64,000 nucleotides of DNA from assembly GCF_045063725.1 (NCBI RefSeq), contig NZ_CP173695.1; one strand, given 5' to 3'. The DNA comes from Sellimonas catena. Lineage in GTDB: Bacteria > Bacillota > Clostridia > Lachnospirales > Lachnospiraceae. Below are positions 1 through 6,549 of the stretch, in pieces (position 1 is the stretch's first letter; each line of letters opens with the position of its first letter). The notes under the pieces were generated by a model. That model saw only the letters and a program-made list of their open reading frames with translations, had not been told where the DNA came from and made no database searches. The position numbers and the translations under genes were made by a program.

Positions 1-145
1 GTTGAATGTGAAATTCTGTAAAAATACGGTATCCATTACTTTCGCGTTCTGGTGTTGGAATAAGACCTAACTCTTCATATAGCCGTACTGTGTTAGGGTG
101 TATTCCAATTACAGTTGCAACCTCTGTTGTTCTATATGTATTCAA
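1..145 (-). CDS. MerR-family transcriptional regulator, N-terminal part (runs off the window)
   Basis: The 48 codons visible begin with a TTG at 145 preceded by a strong AAGGAGGTGATT ribosome site. They read MNTYRTTEVATVIGIHPNTV and then RLYEELGLIPTPERESNGYR, the winged-helix DNA-binding half of a MerR regulator (HTH plus the usual R-x-Y-E-x-x-G-L-I motif). The effector-binding C-terminus lies outside the window, so ligand and target are unknown. It sits beyond the terminator of the Orf7/Orf8-like control genes and shares their strand. MerR assignment is firm; function is not. Confidence 0.85.
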   Translation of the reverse strand, partial: MNTYRTTEVATVIGIHPNTVRLYEELGLIPTPERESNGYRIFTEFHIQ

Positions 146-357
146 CTCAATCACCTCCTTGTACCATAAATACAATTATACCTCCCACGAAAAGTCTGGT
201 GTTATAATGTAGGGTTATATTATATCAAGATACAATCTGTCGCACAACGATGCCATGAAAATAAATAGTCAGTGTACAAAATATACAATCATTCACAAAC
301 CATATCAACCAAATATTTTTATGATTGGTTGTGTATTTTGGTGTAGGTATATCCATA

Positions 358-446
358 AGAAAGTGCCGGACACAGCAACCTGGCTGCCCTGAGTCGTGTG
401 TTTTTCATATGCTGTCTGTCCTTTAGGATGGCCCGGATCACTTTCT
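358..446. other. Candidate structured RNA or attenuator in a gene-free stretch (146-489)
   Basis: No convincing gene is seen between 146 and 489. Within it, AGAAAGTG (358-365) pairs perfectly with CACTTTCT (439-446), and CCGG (366-369) pairs with CCGG (433-436) across a 2-nt bulge. Inside are an ACACA/TGTGT helix (370-374 with 397-401) and a short TCC-TTTA-GGA hairpin, giving a plausible three-way junction of about 90 nt. On the minus strand a 29-codon ORF starting at 410 behind AAAGGA runs through it, but it is too short to trust. A second small hairpin (CAACCAA/TTGGTTG) lies at 306-331. Strand and role are unknown. Confidence 0.35.
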
Positions 447-489
447 ATCATATCTTCATTACATAAACCATAATAGTGTACTTATCAAA

Positions 490-515
490 GACCGGGCAGC
501 TTACGCCGCCCGGTC
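490..515 (-). terminator. Hairpin terminator after the Orf8-like gene
   Basis: GACCGGGC (490-497) pairs perfectly with GCCCGGTC (508-515) and, read on the minus strand, is followed by TTTGATAAG. It lies directly after the stop at 525, so it probably ends the sigma factor/Orf8-like transcript. The T-run is weak. Confidence 0.55.
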
Positions 516-524
516 CCTTCTTAA

Positions 525-713
525 TTACTCCGCATCCCGGAAATACCGGATGCACTTCATCAGCTCCACTGCCAGCTCCTGGTACAGATCTTCATCAAAT
601 CTTCCGTTCACCAGTGCGTTCTTGATCAGCAATGGACGGTACATCGCAAAGATCTCTGTCTTCGCTTCCATGTCGCCGGCTTTCGCCCGGAATAATAATT
701 CATCAAAGCTCAT
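525..713 (-). CDS. Small Tn916 Orf8-like helix-turn-helix regulator
   Basis: This 62-residue protein starts MSFDELLFRAKAGDMEAKTE at the ATG at 713; a longer reading to 767 lacks a ribosome site. It resembles the short conserved protein encoded after the sigma-like orf7 in Tn916-type elements, where the pair activates transfer genes (family knowledge). The body is a helical sigma-region-2-like segment with MYRPLLIKNALVNGRFDEDL and an acidic C-terminus. The ATG lies 1 bp after the upstream sigma factor stop (TAG 717-715), so the two are co-transcribed and probably translationally coupled. Function is inferred from context, not from a catalytic motif. Confidence 0.7.
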   Translation of the reverse strand: MSFDELLFRAKAGDMEAKTEIFAMYRPLLIKNALVNGRFDEDLYQELAVELMKCIRYFRDAE

Positions 714-714
714 C

Positions 715-1155
715 CTATTTATCCCCCAATCTTTTACGTATTTTACGGATTGCATAGAAGTACGCATCCTTGCAGCGCTCTGCTGTCATCCCGGTCATCT
801 GACCGATCTTTTTAAACGAGCGCTCCTCAAATACATGAAGATAGATCAGCTCCCGTTCTGTATCACTGAGCATCAGCAGCGATTTTACAAGTTTCTCATC
901 CGAAAGTTCTCCCCATTCCGGGTAATTGCCTGCAGCCTCTTTGAGCAAAATCTCTTCCCGCTCCTGGATTTCCCTTATCTCCTCAAAAGTGATCCGTTCT
1001 TCAATCTCCGCAATTTCCTCCATCAAGAAGGAGTTCTTCTCTGTACGTATCTTTTTGTCCAGGTAACTGCTCCTGCGCCCTTTGATAAACTCCAGTAAAT
1101 ATGCTGTAAAATGGTTCTTTGTCCGATCTCCTGTATAGGTATGTTTTTCATTCAT
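715..1155 (-). CDS. Sigma-70 family sigma factor, Tn916 Orf7-like
   Basis: The 146-residue protein has a C-terminal sigma region 4 HTH: DTERELIYLHVFEERSFKKI, then GQMTGMTAERCKDAYFYAIR. The N-terminal 70 residues are charged and helical (EEIREIQEREE), a short divergent region 2. The start at 1155 is chosen because AGGAGGAATCAATAT precedes ATGAATGAAAAAC; longer in-frame readings have no such site. It is the first gene of a two-gene operon with the Orf8-like protein and is transcribed away from the Xre gene at 1567. In Tn916 the equivalent pair drives excision and transfer genes and is repressed by an opposed Xre protein; the same arrangement here suggests the same switch. Confidence 0.8.
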   Translation of the reverse strand: MNEKHTYTGDRTKNHFTAYLLEFIKGRRSSYLDKKIRTEKNSFLMEEIAEIEERITFEEIREIQEREEILLKEAAGNYPEWGELSDEKLVKSLLMLSDTERELIYLHVFEERSFKKIGQMTGMTAERCKDAYFYAIRKIRKRLGDK

Positions 1156-1566
1156 ATATTGATTCCTCCTGAATTTCATCTGTAGTTTCAAAGAAATTCA
1201 GAAGGCTGGCGGCGAGCGGCACCTTGGCAGTCTTTCGTTCCACTTCCACGGCAAAAAAATAAGACCGAAAACTGCCAACGGCAGCCCGATCCTATCCGGC
1301 GGATTTAACTTTACATGAAAACACGCAGTATATGTGGTCGAAACCAACACATATACTGCGTGTAAAAGAGTTTCTTCACCTGCAAAAAGAAGCAGGATTT
1401 TTTTGAAATTGTTTTAGATAGCGTCTGATCCATCCGGCTGTTCACACCTTATCTTCCGTAGATTCCCCCTCTATGTATGCGTTATATCGCCTATCAACAC
1501 GCATGATAGCGCATTTCATATACTGCTTGTCTGCGGTAAAATATATGCAGGAAATGAGGTGATTGG
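1156..1566. promoter_or_regulatory. Divergent control region between sigma factor and Xre gene
   Basis: This 411-bp gap has no gene. It holds a perfect 16-bp inverted repeat (1321-1336 with 1348-1363, 11-nt spacer) whose arms contain CATATACTGC. The same decamer occurs again at 1517-1526, about 40 bp upstream of the Xre start. A second inverted repeat, TTGGCAGT (1224-1231) with ACTGCCAA (1271-1278), lies in the sigma factor leader. The position between an Xre gene and a divergent sigma operon suggests repressor operators; this is inference. Confidence 0.5.
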
Positions 1567-1911
1567 ATGTATAGACAACGATTGGGGGATGCTGTAAGAG
1601 AAGCCAGAATGAATTTGGATTTATCGCAGAATACGCTTGCGGAACGGTCCCACGTATCCCTTCGTACAATTTCAGATATCGAAACTTATAAGGCGAACCC
1701 TCGTTTTGACAGTCTCTGCTCCCTGGCGTCCTATCTGAACATTTCTATTGATGCGGTGATCAAAGACCGTAAGAACAATAGCGGCAGTACGACGATGCAG
1801 CAGATCCTGATAGAATTGGAGTCCTGCTCCGAAGAAGAGCAGGTTATTGTGCTGCAAACGCTGCGAGGCCTCTTGAAAGGACTACATACCCGGACAGAGA
1901 ACCCCACATAA
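1567..1911 (+). CDS. Xre-family HTH repressor (Tn916 Orf9-like position)
   Basis: The 114-residue protein carries an N-terminal Xre HTH over residues 5-60 (LGDAVREARMNLDLSQNTLA followed by SLRTISDIE and LCSLASYLNISIDAVI). A helical tail follows (ILIELESCSEEEQVIVLQTL) of the kind used for dimerisation. ATG 1567 is preceded by GAGGTGATTGG. It is divergent from the sigma factor operon and faces the inverted repeats described at 1321-1363 and 1517, so it probably represses that operon and itself. The opposing ParR gene ends at 2048, with a terminator in between. Confidence 0.85.
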   Translation: MYRQRLGDAVREARMNLDLSQNTLAERSHVSLRTISDIETYKANPRFDSLCSLASYLNISIDAVIKDRKNNSGSTTMQQILIELESCSEEEQVIVLQTLRGLLKGLHTRTENPT

Positions 1912-2006
1912 CCACCTCTTCTGCCATTGTAAGATACACTTCTCGGAAATCTTTATAGAAGTTCTATGGATTTTCTATGGAAATTCTGAAAAAACGGTGA
2001 AAAATC

Positions 2007-2030
2007 GGGAGAACCACTGCGAGTTCTCCC
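2007..2030 (-). terminator. Intrinsic terminator of the parMR operon
   Basis: GGGAGAAC (2007-2014) and GTTCTCCC (2023-2030) form a perfect 8-bp stem. On the minus strand it is followed by GATTTTTCACCGTTTTTT. It lies just after the ParR stop at 2048. Confidence 0.8.
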
Positions 2031-2047
2031 TAAACTAAAGACCTGTA

Positions 2048-2449
2048 TCACATATTTCTAAATGCTGCCATGGCATCCGCAATATCCTGCATTGTTCGTT
2101 TATCAATCGGAGGGCCTTCTTCGTTCAGATCCTCAATCACGGCCTCTGTAGACTGCTTATCTGCCTCCGGTTGCCTCTGCTGGCTGGTTGAAGTTCCAGC
2201 GTCTGAAGCAGGAGTCTGGGCAGTGATTCGCTGCATTTCCTGCCGTACTAGAAGACGCACCATCGCCTGGATGTTTTCCTGGGAGACTCCAGTATCTCCT
2301 CCAGACTTCTTCCCCGTATACTGCAGGATTGCTTCCGCAATCAGCGCCGCCTTTTTCTCCGTCCCGTTCAGGATCTCTACGACTTCCAAATGCTCCGGAT
2401 TTTTCTTGTCAAACCCTATCGTAAATACATATGGATTTTTCTTTCCCAC
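2048..2449 (-). CDS. ParR-like DNA-binding adaptor of the actin-type segregation system
   Basis: A 133-residue protein that starts with GTG at 2449, 4 bp after the ParM stop codon. The N-terminal 75 residues (IGFDKKNPEHLEVVEILNGT, then KKAALIAEAILQYTG) look like the ribbon-helix-helix domain of ParR-type centromere binders. The C-terminal half is Gln/Ser/Thr-rich and acidic (IEDLNEEGPP), as expected of the filament-capping tail. Its place directly after a ParM-type ATPase in the same operon is the main evidence; sequence similarity alone is modest. It would bind a parC-like site and cap ParM filaments. No clear iteron array was found nearby. Confidence 0.7.
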   Translation of the reverse strand: MGKKNPYVFTIGFDKKNPEHLEVVEILNGTEKKAALIAEAILQYTGKKSGGDTGVSQENIQAMVRLLVRQEMQRITAQTPASDAGTSTSQQRQPEADKQSTEAVIEDLNEEGPPIDKRTMQDIADAMAAFRNM

Positions 2450-2453
2450 ATCA

Positions 2454-3386
2454 TCACTTCCCTGCTAAAGAACTGCGGTACAGGATGCCGTACCCTTTCG
2501 CATTTGCAAAAATATCATCCATAAACTGATACTTGATCAGACGGCTGGAACTTTCCAGGAACCGCCGGAGTAAGATGGCTCCGCCTCCGATGAATATAGT
2601 ATAGGTAGATTTCGTGTCAATGCCCCGTTCCCGGACACTGCTGAGCAGGTCGGTCACAAAATTCCGGGCCATTTCTTCCACGGTATGTACCACCATTTCC
2701 GGATAATATTCCGTCTTGCCTTCCAGGATACTGTCAATGTCAGTTTCCTCCAGCAGCATATCGTGATCCCCGTTGACACTGGAAATGATATCGTTATACA
2801 TGGTGATGACACCCTTTTCCATGGAATCGCAGTAGTCCAGACATGGGCTTCCGCTCCGCATCAGCAGAAAGTCTGAAGTAAATCCGCCAATATCAATCCC
2901 TACAGCCTTTGGGATCTGCCGGATTTTTTCTCCCTCAGTCATCATGGCGGCATACGCCTGGGGATATACAGCTACGTCCTGGATGCAGGTATGGTAGGTT
3001 CTTCCGTTATACACCAGTTCCTGTACCTTTCCGTCTCCCAGGAAATACTCCCGATACCGTTCTGCCAGTTCTGCGTAATGCTTGGGCGGTACACCGATAG
3101 GCAGCGATACCTGTACTACGTCTTCTTCCGATATCTGACCGGTGCGTTCCAATTCCTTCGCAATAGCAAATCTCGTCAGGATGGAAAAGCGTTCATCCTG
3201 AGTCTTGTCCCTCTGATACGGGATCCGCTTGCCACTCAAAACATAATACTTCCCGTCAGTCTGAAGGAAATCCTCCCGTCCCGCAGGCTTACGGTCTGTG
3301 GAAGAGAGCCCCGTGGTGAAAAGAAAATGGGTGGTCTTCATGTTCCGGTTCCCGTGATCCACGGGAATAGTCAATTTTTTTATCAT
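2454..3386 (-). CDS. parM: ParM/StbA-family actin-like segregation ATPase
   Basis: The 310-residue protein has the actin-fold signature in order: phosphate-1 loop IPVDHGNRNMKT near residue 7, phosphate-2 loop KAVGIDIGGFTSDF near 160, and adenosine loop IFIGGGAILL near 275. This order and length match ParM/Alp proteins that polymerise with ATP to push plasmid copies apart. ATG 3386 has AAGGAGTGACGCATT upstream. Finding it beside a ParR-like gene in an element that also encodes an integrase suggests that the excised element replicates or persists as a circle long enough to need active segregation. The + strand cargo begins on the other side of its promoter region (3387-3525). Confidence 0.88.
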   Translation of the reverse strand: MIKKLTIPVDHGNRNMKTTHFLFTTGLSSTDRKPAGREDFLQTDGKYYVLSGKRIPYQRDKTQDERFSILTRFAIAKELERTGQISEEDVVQVSLPIGVPPKHYAELAERYREYFLGDGKVQELVYNGRTYHTCIQDVAVYPQAYAAMMTEGEKIRQIPKAVGIDIGGFTSDFLLMRSGSPCLDYCDSMEKGVITMYNDIISSVNGDHDMLLEETDIDSILEGKTEYYPEMVVHTVEEMARNFVTDLLSSVRERGIDTKSTYTIFIGGGAILLRRFLESSSRLIKYQFMDDIFANAKGYGILYRSSLAGK

Positions 3387-3554
3387 AATGCGTCACTCCT
3401 TATATTGTTTTCTACTTATTCCATACGTAGGAGATATGTAGATAGCAACTCTGGAGAGAAATTTTTTGAGATTTTATATTTTGGATAGTATTCGGGAGGT
3501 GTCTTTGGTAGAATGAAGACAGCAACAAATTGGAATTTGCGGAGGAAATAAAAT

Positions 3555-4021
3555 ATGAGTTGGGAAAACTACGAGCGTTCAATGGAATTGGCCAAAAAAT
3601 GTAGGTTCTATACTACCGCAGGTGGAAAATCAACACAGGAAATAGAAGAAGCAGAAAAATTACTCGGTATAAAATTTTCTAAACAATATCGAGATTTTAA
3701 TGAGAAATATGGGTATCTGTCTTTTTACGGTAATGAAATTTTTGGGATAGATACGAATAATTTGGGTGAATTAGAGGGAAATAGTCTTGCTTATGCGTTA
3801 AATGACCGCAAAGAGTATAACCGCCATATTATTTTCTCCCGTTTTATAATTACAATGATGGGTATATGGCTTATTTTGATTATTCTTCTCTCAATGATGA
3901 GGGAGAACCTCGAATTGTAATTCTGGAATATGACGGTTTAAAATATGGTGTTAGTGAAACAGTAGCAGATGATTTTGGAGATTTTATTTTGGAATTAGTC
4001 CAAGAGGAATTAGAAAGCTAA
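3555..4021 (+). pseudogene. SMI1/KNR4-type immunity protein, frameshifted
   Basis: The N-terminal reading (from ATG 3555 behind CGGAGGAAA) has the SMI1/KNR4 start: IEEAEKLLGIKFSKQYRDFN, then EKYGYLSFYGNEIFGI. Around 3830-3840 the frame breaks. The original frame runs on to a stop at 3920, while the family-typical continuation (YNDGYMAYFDYSSLNDEGEP, then VILEYDGLKYGVSETVADDF) lies in another frame and ends at 4021. One small indel restores about 155 residues, the normal family length. SMI1/KNR4 proteins neutralise toxins of contact or secreted polymorphic systems. No toxin gene is seen here, so this is probably an orphan, decayed immunity gene. Confidence 0.8.
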
Positions 4022-4058
4022 ATCCACAAATCAGGATTTGTACGGGTGATAAAATAAA

Positions 4059-4565
4059 ATGAGTTCAAGAAGCTTTAGAGTGTTTGGAACGAAAAAAGAT
4101 TTAGAAAACATATTCAGAGAATTCCAAAAGAACAATATGATAAAATATTATCGGTGTGGCAAAAGCGATAGCGATAAGATAACAGATATTACTAAAATCG
4201 ACAACTTTGGCATTTCTCTTAGTGGGCGTCATATAGGAAATCAATATCTTGTTATAGAAGATGATGAAACAGTGCGACTTGATAAATATAAACATATAAA
4301 TCAAAAATTAAATGAAACAAGTATTGTTATCGATCTGGGTGGATTATATGATGAAAATACTATTTTGCCTACAACTGTATCTACAATTTGGTATGATGAA
4401 AGCAGCAAAAGAGTATACAACAATTTAAAGAGTATCATGAAGAGATATGCTGTTAGCATAGTCAACGGATATATGATATTAAAAAATGCTTATGATAAAA
4501 AAGAGCAATTAAGATTTGCAACTATAAGTGTTCAAAGTCCAGGAGAATATGATTTAAAAGTATGA
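4059..4565 (+). CDS. Hypothetical protein in immunity-type cargo
   Basis: This 168-residue acidic/lysine-rich cytoplasmic protein is not recognised. It starts SSRSFRVFGTKKDLENIF and has no signal peptide or membrane segment; the middle contains a hydrophobic strand (SIVIDLGGLYDE). Codons are AT-rich like its neighbours and unlike the GC-richer operons on either side. The ATG at 4059 is preceded by a weak GGGTGA. It lies between two border palindromes and after a broken SMI1 gene, so an immunity or antitoxin role is guessed from position only. Confidence 0.6.
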   Translation: MSSRSFRVFGTKKDLENIFREFQKNNMIKYYRCGKSDSDKITDITKIDNFGISLSGRHIGNQYLVIEDDETVRLDKYKHINQKLNETSIVIDLGGLYDENTILPTTVSTIWYDESSKRVYNNLKSIMKRYAVSIVNGYMILKNAYDKKEQLRFATISVQSPGEYDLKV

Positions 4566-4758
4566 GCCCAAGCTGCAGAATTCTGATTTGACTGTTCTAT
4601 ACCTTACACTAAAAACGGTTTGCAAGCGTTTTGTGGATAGTGGATTTAGAGTGGATTTATAGCCGTTGAAATAGTATGGCTTTTAAATAAGCAGGTTGAG
4701 TTTGGAGAATGAAATAAGAAAAAAGGATAGAAATTGGAATTTGGAAGGAGCGCTGCAT

Positions 4759-5037
4759 ATGGATTTCCCTTTTTATGATGCACCTAATACAGCCACGATA
4801 ATCTGTTGTCATATTATAGATGATGGCAAACCTATTTTATATGTATCTCATGATGAAGATGATGGAATGTGGCAATTTTTGTGTGGTTCAACACATGATA
4901 CAGACGAAGCAAGGCTGGTATCTCTAAAAGAAGCGTTCGATTTAGACAATTCTGTTGGTGTTCTTAAAGATATGCCATGTGGTTACTACGCGGAAAGAAA
5001 AACGCAAAATGATAATTGGCTTGTGAAGAAACGATAA
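4759..5037 (+). CDS. Small hypothetical protein (immunity-cassette member)
   Basis: The reading frame is open from a TTG at 4696, but the ATG at 4759 has a clear GGAAGGAGC site 8 nt upstream. The border repeat at 4729-4742 sits just before it, exactly as in the neighbouring cassettes, so 4759 is preferred (92 residues). If TTG is used, 21 residues are added. The core TATIICCHIIDDGKPILYVS and HDEDDGMWQFLCGSTHDTDE resembles small uncharacterised proteins found in toxin-immunity clusters (possibly the DUF2185 type; not certain). It is cytoplasmic with three scattered cysteines and no catalytic motif. Confidence 0.65.
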   Translation: MDFPFYDAPNTATIICCHIIDDGKPILYVSHDEDDGMWQFLCGSTHDTDEARLVSLKEAFDLDNSVGVLKDMPCGYYAERKTQNDNWLVKKR

Positions 5038-5110
5038 ATCCTAAGTTGTAGAGCAGAAAATTGGAATTTGAGGCGAAAATTAACAATAGTAAAGAGAGGA
5101 GTATAACGCA

Positions 5111-5578
5111 ATGAGAAAAATGATTGTTGGTACATTGCTAGTCGTTTTTCTTTTGTCTGGATGTTCTAATGCTATGGCAGATATTTATGATAATGAAAGC
5201 AAAATAACCAGCGATACAAATTCCTTTAACCTCGATGGAATTGAGCAAGAAATTGAGGGCAATAGTTATAATGCTACAATAGAAAAAATGGAAGGCATGG
5301 ACACTGTATGGACGCTGGATACAGAAGAAGAAACAACTGTTGACATTTCGTATGATATAACCTTGTATAACGGGAAAGTTAAAGTGGTATTGATTTATCC
5401 AGATGGAGAATTAACTACTTTAGCGGAGTGTATATCTAATCAGGATAACAGTAGTAATAGCACTTCGCTTACTTTGCCACGAGGTGAATATCGAATAAAA
5501 ATAATTGCCGGAGAAAATACAAAATTTGATATATCATTATCAATTACAGATGGTTCATTTCACGAATTAGGATTATGA
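5111..5578 (+). CDS. Small lipoprotein of unknown function
   Basis: The N-terminus MRKMIVGTLLVVFLLSGCSN is a classic lipoprotein signal with lipobox LSGC, so the mature protein would be anchored by Cys18 on the outer face of the membrane. The remaining 135 residues are acidic and beta-rich (TVWTLDTEEETTVDISYDIT) and resemble a small secreted beta-sandwich; no family is recognised. AGAGAGGAG precedes ATG 5111. A near-perfect 14-bp inverted repeat (5561-5592) spans its stop codon. It is one cassette of the immunity-type cargo; membrane-anchored immunity proteins exist, but that role is only an inference. Confidence 0.75.
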   Translation: MRKMIVGTLLVVFLLSGCSNAMADIYDNESKITSDTNSFNLDGIEQEIEGNSYNATIEKMEGMDTVWTLDTEEETTVDISYDITLYNGKVKVVLIYPDGELTTLAECISNQDNSSNSTSLTLPRGEYRIKIIAGENTKFDISLSITDGSFHELGL

Positions 5579-5665
5579 CAAATCCTAATTTGTGAAAAGA
5601 TAAAAATAAGTGCAAAAAACAAGGTATAGGATACTAATTATTTGCTTAAATAGAGGAGAAATTTA

Positions 5666-6280
5666 ATGAGAACACTTTTTTTGAGCTCCAGCGGCTTAAA
5701 TGAAAAGACTACTGCATTATTTTGGCAATATATCAGGAAAGAACCCATTAATACAAAAGCGATTATGGTACCGTCAGCCGCAGTTGGAAATGACAATGCG
5801 CGAGAAGGAATAATCGTATGTGTGGAGCGTCTAATGAGTATGGGGATTCCATTGAACAATATTCTTATATATAATCTGACATATTTACTGTCTAACGGAT
5901 ATAAAAGGACATATTCGGATTATGTACGTAACATACCTGTACAGTTCCGTTTAATGAGTGCTCCAGAACTTAACCAATATGACATAATTGTTTTTTGTGG
6001 CGGAAATGCCCAAACACTTTTGAAGGAAATGAATAGGACGGGATTTTCTGATCCTTTAAAACAAGCAATAGAGAAAGGTTTAGTATATTTGGGAATCAGC
6101 GCTGGGAGTATGATTGCAGCAGGAAATTTTGTGGATGGTTTATCTTATTTATCCAATCCATTAATAGCACATGCTGAAAACGAATATCCCTGTGGTGAAA
6201 TAGATAATGACGATCTGATTGAATTAGCCGATGGGCAAACAGTATTAATCAGAGGAGAAAGAAAGGAAATTATTTGCTAA
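5666..6280 (+). CDS. Peptidase S51 (peptidase E-like) family protein
   Basis: The 204-residue protein begins MRTLFLSSSGLNEKTTALFW and carries the S51 nucleophile elbow GISAGSMIAAGNF (Ser near residue 148) after IIVFCGGNAQTLLKEM. This is the layout of alpha-aspartyl dipeptidase and the Bacillus YgaJ-like proteins, a class I glutamine amidotransferase fold with Ser in place of Cys. Length is slightly short of E. coli PepE (229). The start has GAGGAGAAATTTA. It would be cytoplasmic and could cleave Asp-X dipeptides; activity was not shown for this subfamily. It is the last gene of the AT-rich + strand cargo. Confidence 0.8.
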   Translation: MRTLFLSSSGLNEKTTALFWQYIRKEPINTKAIMVPSAAVGNDNAREGIIVCVERLMSMGIPLNNILIYNLTYLLSNGYKRTYSDYVRNIPVQFRLMSAPELNQYDIIVFCGGNAQTLLKEMNRTGFSDPLKQAIEKGLVYLGISAGSMIAAGNFVDGLSYLSNPLIAHAENEYPCGEIDNDDLIELADGQTVLIRGERKEIIC

Positions 6281-6302
6281 ATCCCAATTTTTCTCTATTA
6301 AA

Positions 6303-6328
6303 GCAGGCGCCGGTTTCCCGGTGCCTGC
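6303..6328 (-). terminator. Hairpin ending the long minus-strand operon
   Basis: GCAGGCGCCGG (6303-6313) pairs with CCGGTGCCTGC (6318-6328), with one G-T wobble and a 4-nt loop. On the minus strand it is followed by TTTAATAG. It lies 8 bp beyond the last gene (stop at 6336). The hairpin is strong, the T-run short. Confidence 0.6.
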
Positions 6329-6335
6329 GCTTCAT

Positions 6336-6533
6336 TTACCGTTCCACATAAGTCACGGTATTCTGTCTAAATCCATTCTCTTTACAAAAATCCCTGTATA
6401 ATTCCTCCAGTTCCGTCAGGTTGAAACCATCCAGTTCCGTCTCATCTTCCTGTCCATCGGTATTGATAAAGCCGATCCGGTAAGTACCGCCTCCGGTTGT
6501 CACAATCTCTTTTCCAGCTTCTCTGATCGTCAT
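6336..6533 (-). CDS. Small hypothetical protein coupled to the PAPS-reductase-like gene
   Basis: This 65-residue protein reads MTIREAGKEIVTTGGGTYRI and then ends with ELEELYRDFCKENGFR. The ATG at 6533 lies 17 nt after the upstream stop and has GGAGAGTGGGT in front, so it is preferred to the earlier ATGs at 6581. There is no membrane segment, and the single Cys is not part of a motif. It is the last gene of the operon, and a partner role for the PP-loop enzyme just upstream is possible but unproven. Confidence 0.65.
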   Translation of the reverse strand: MTIREAGKEIVTTGGGTYRIGFINTDGQEDETELDGFNLTELEELYRDFCKENGFRQNTVTYVER

Positions 6534-6549
6534 ACCCACTCTCCATTCT

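Larger units (their letters stand above)
3526..6292. repeat. Dispersed 13-14-nt imperfect palindromes at gene borders of the + strand cargo
   Basis: AAATTGGAATTTG occurs identically at 3527-3539, 4730-4742 and 5058-5070, each time just upstream of a ribosome site. Related forms are CAAATCAGGATTTG at 4027-4040, CAAATCCTAATTTG at 5579-5592 and TAAATCCCAATTTTT at 6278-6292. The genes ending at 4021, 5037, 5578 and 6280 have AATCC directly at or after the stop codon. A degenerate copy may lie at 4576-4590. The elements fit CAAATYNNRATTTG, that is, an inverted repeat. They mark nearly every gene border and none was seen in the flanking minus-strand operons. Confidence 0.65.
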
